Of a stretch of DNA of 64,000 nt, positions 63,503-64,000 are shown piece by piece. The translations under genes and the position numbers were made by a program. Where the stretch lies: NCBI RefSeq assembly GCF_029269265.1, contig NZ_JARIXP010000002.1:249746-313745 (forward strand), given 5' to 3'. How positions within the stretch are numbered: position 1 is the first letter of the stretch; every line of letters starts with the position of its first letter. The notes beneath the pieces are model-generated. The model made no database searches and had not been told where the DNA came from. It saw only the letters and a list, made by a program, of their open reading frames with translations. This stretch comes from Rheinheimera sp. 1928-s (GTDB lineage: Bacteria; Pseudomonadota; Gammaproteobacteria; Enterobacterales; Alteromonadaceae).

Positions 63503-63955
63503 TTAATCCTGCTCCCACATATCCTCATCACTGGCCCAAAGCTTTAACAGTTGTGCCTGCCGTGCTAACTGTGCGGCCTGCTGGGCTAATTCACCAGTTA
63601 ATACCGGACTACCAGTCCAGGCTGTGCCTTTCGCTGCAGTTGCTGCCAAAGCCGCCCACTTTTTAGCAAATGCAGCTAAAGCTTCACGAGGTTCGGCACC
63701 GTCTTCTGCGCTTAAATAATCAAAAGCCACAGGCTGCGGCTGCACACCTGTAGTATCACCGGCTAATATCCAGTGTCCAACAAAACCCGGATCCGCAGGA
63801 TCTTCCACGGCCCATAAACCGACATAAGGTGCGGCATACCATTCAGGCCAGTCACAAATGACACCATGCGGAATATTCTGCGCTTTTACATAAGCTTCAA
63901 TAGCGGCAAACTGCGCATCACACCAGGCCCAATCTTCTGCTTCATCCAAATTCAT
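63503..63955 (-). CDS. DUF4826-like protein
   Basis: This 150-aa cytoplasmic protein has a short tryptophan-rich N-terminus (EDWAWCDAQFAAIEAYV), then GVICDWPEWYAAPYVGLWAVED (about 29-50) and VGHWILAGDTTGVQPQ (about 56-71), a pattern I associate with DUF4826. The last third is alanine-rich and helical. Function is unknown. ATG 63955 is chosen because AAGGG lies about 10 bases upstream; the frame remains open to the window end. It is convergent with the AraC gene. Confidence 0.6.
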   Translation of the reverse strand: MNLDEAEDWAWCDAQFAAIEAYVKAQNIPHGVICDWPEWYAAPYVGLWAVEDPADPGFVGHWILAGDTTGVQPQPVAFDYLSAEDGAEPREALAAFAKKWAALAATAAKGTAWTGSPVLTGELAQQAAQLARQAQLLKLWASDEDMWEQD

Positions 63956-64000
63956 CGTCAAACGCCCTTGCTGGCTGAAAACCACTATTTTCACCAAGTT

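Overview
The window looks like chromosomal DNA from an aquatic, heterotrophic gammaproteobacterium of the Alteromonadales/Chromatiales type; Rheinheimera is my best guess, from overall gene style only. Supporting signs are two large TonB-dependent receptors, a complete galactoside-utilisation locus, several c-di-GMP and two-component proteins, AT-rich spacers with hairpin repeats, and frequent GTG/TTG starts. I see no rRNA, tRNA, insertion sequence, prophage or CRISPR array.

Layout. 1-3.3 kb: NodT-type outer-membrane efflux lipoprotein, then a PepSY-TM pair behind a weak Fur-like site. 3.4-5.5 kb: exported alpha/beta hydrolase and a GAF-GGDEF protein, convergent. 5.6-8.2 kb: an ECF42-type sigma factor with its YCII/DGPF proteins, a SnoaL-like protein, a shrunken YCII gene relic and a likely sigma-specific promoter. 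8.3-11.6 kb: a two-gene unit, a RecQ-like helicase fused to a phosphoribosyltransferase and overlapping a DprA-like protein. 11.7-13.7 kb: succinate-semialdehyde dehydrogenase and a CigR-like exported protein. 13.7-14.9 kb: a 600-base hairpin-rich spacer flanked by imperfect direct repeats, next to an AT-rich SEC-C protein gene.

15.1-32.2 kb is one minus-strand galactoside locus. Read from its promoter: TonB receptor, SDR, GH2 beta-galactosidase-like lipoprotein, galE, galT, galK, galM, Na+/sugar symporter, clan-A glycoside hydrolase, GPH-type transporter, LacI-family regulator. A perfect 14-bp LacI-type operator lies ahead of the receptor gene. Uptake, hydrolysis, transport and the full Leloir pathway are therefore encoded together.

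32.3-49.2 kb is dominated by signalling: a CBS-PAS-GGDEF-EAL protein, an ABC1 kinase, a cold-shock protein, a single-domain receiver, an LRR-protein kinase, a tandem-receiver protein whose first receiver has Glu at the phospho-acceptor position, and a divergent 1854-aa hybrid sensor with propeller, GAF, PAS, kinase, two receivers and HPt. A 5 x 50-bp hairpin-forming tandem repeat lies at 37.1-37.3 kb. 49.2-64 kb: a short RNase J-like protein, an Mpo1-like protein with a Crp/Fnr regulator, a divergent HxlR/qorB pair, an exported ADP-ribosylglycohydrolase, a second TonB receptor followed by a TPR-sulfotransferase, an exported amidohydrolase, and a membrane-bound AraC regulator.

The most system-like candidates are the RecQ-PRTase/DprA pair, the ECF42/YCII operon with its relic gene, the pseudo-receiver/hybrid-sensor pair, and the structured repeats at 13.8-14.3 and 37.1-37.3 kb.
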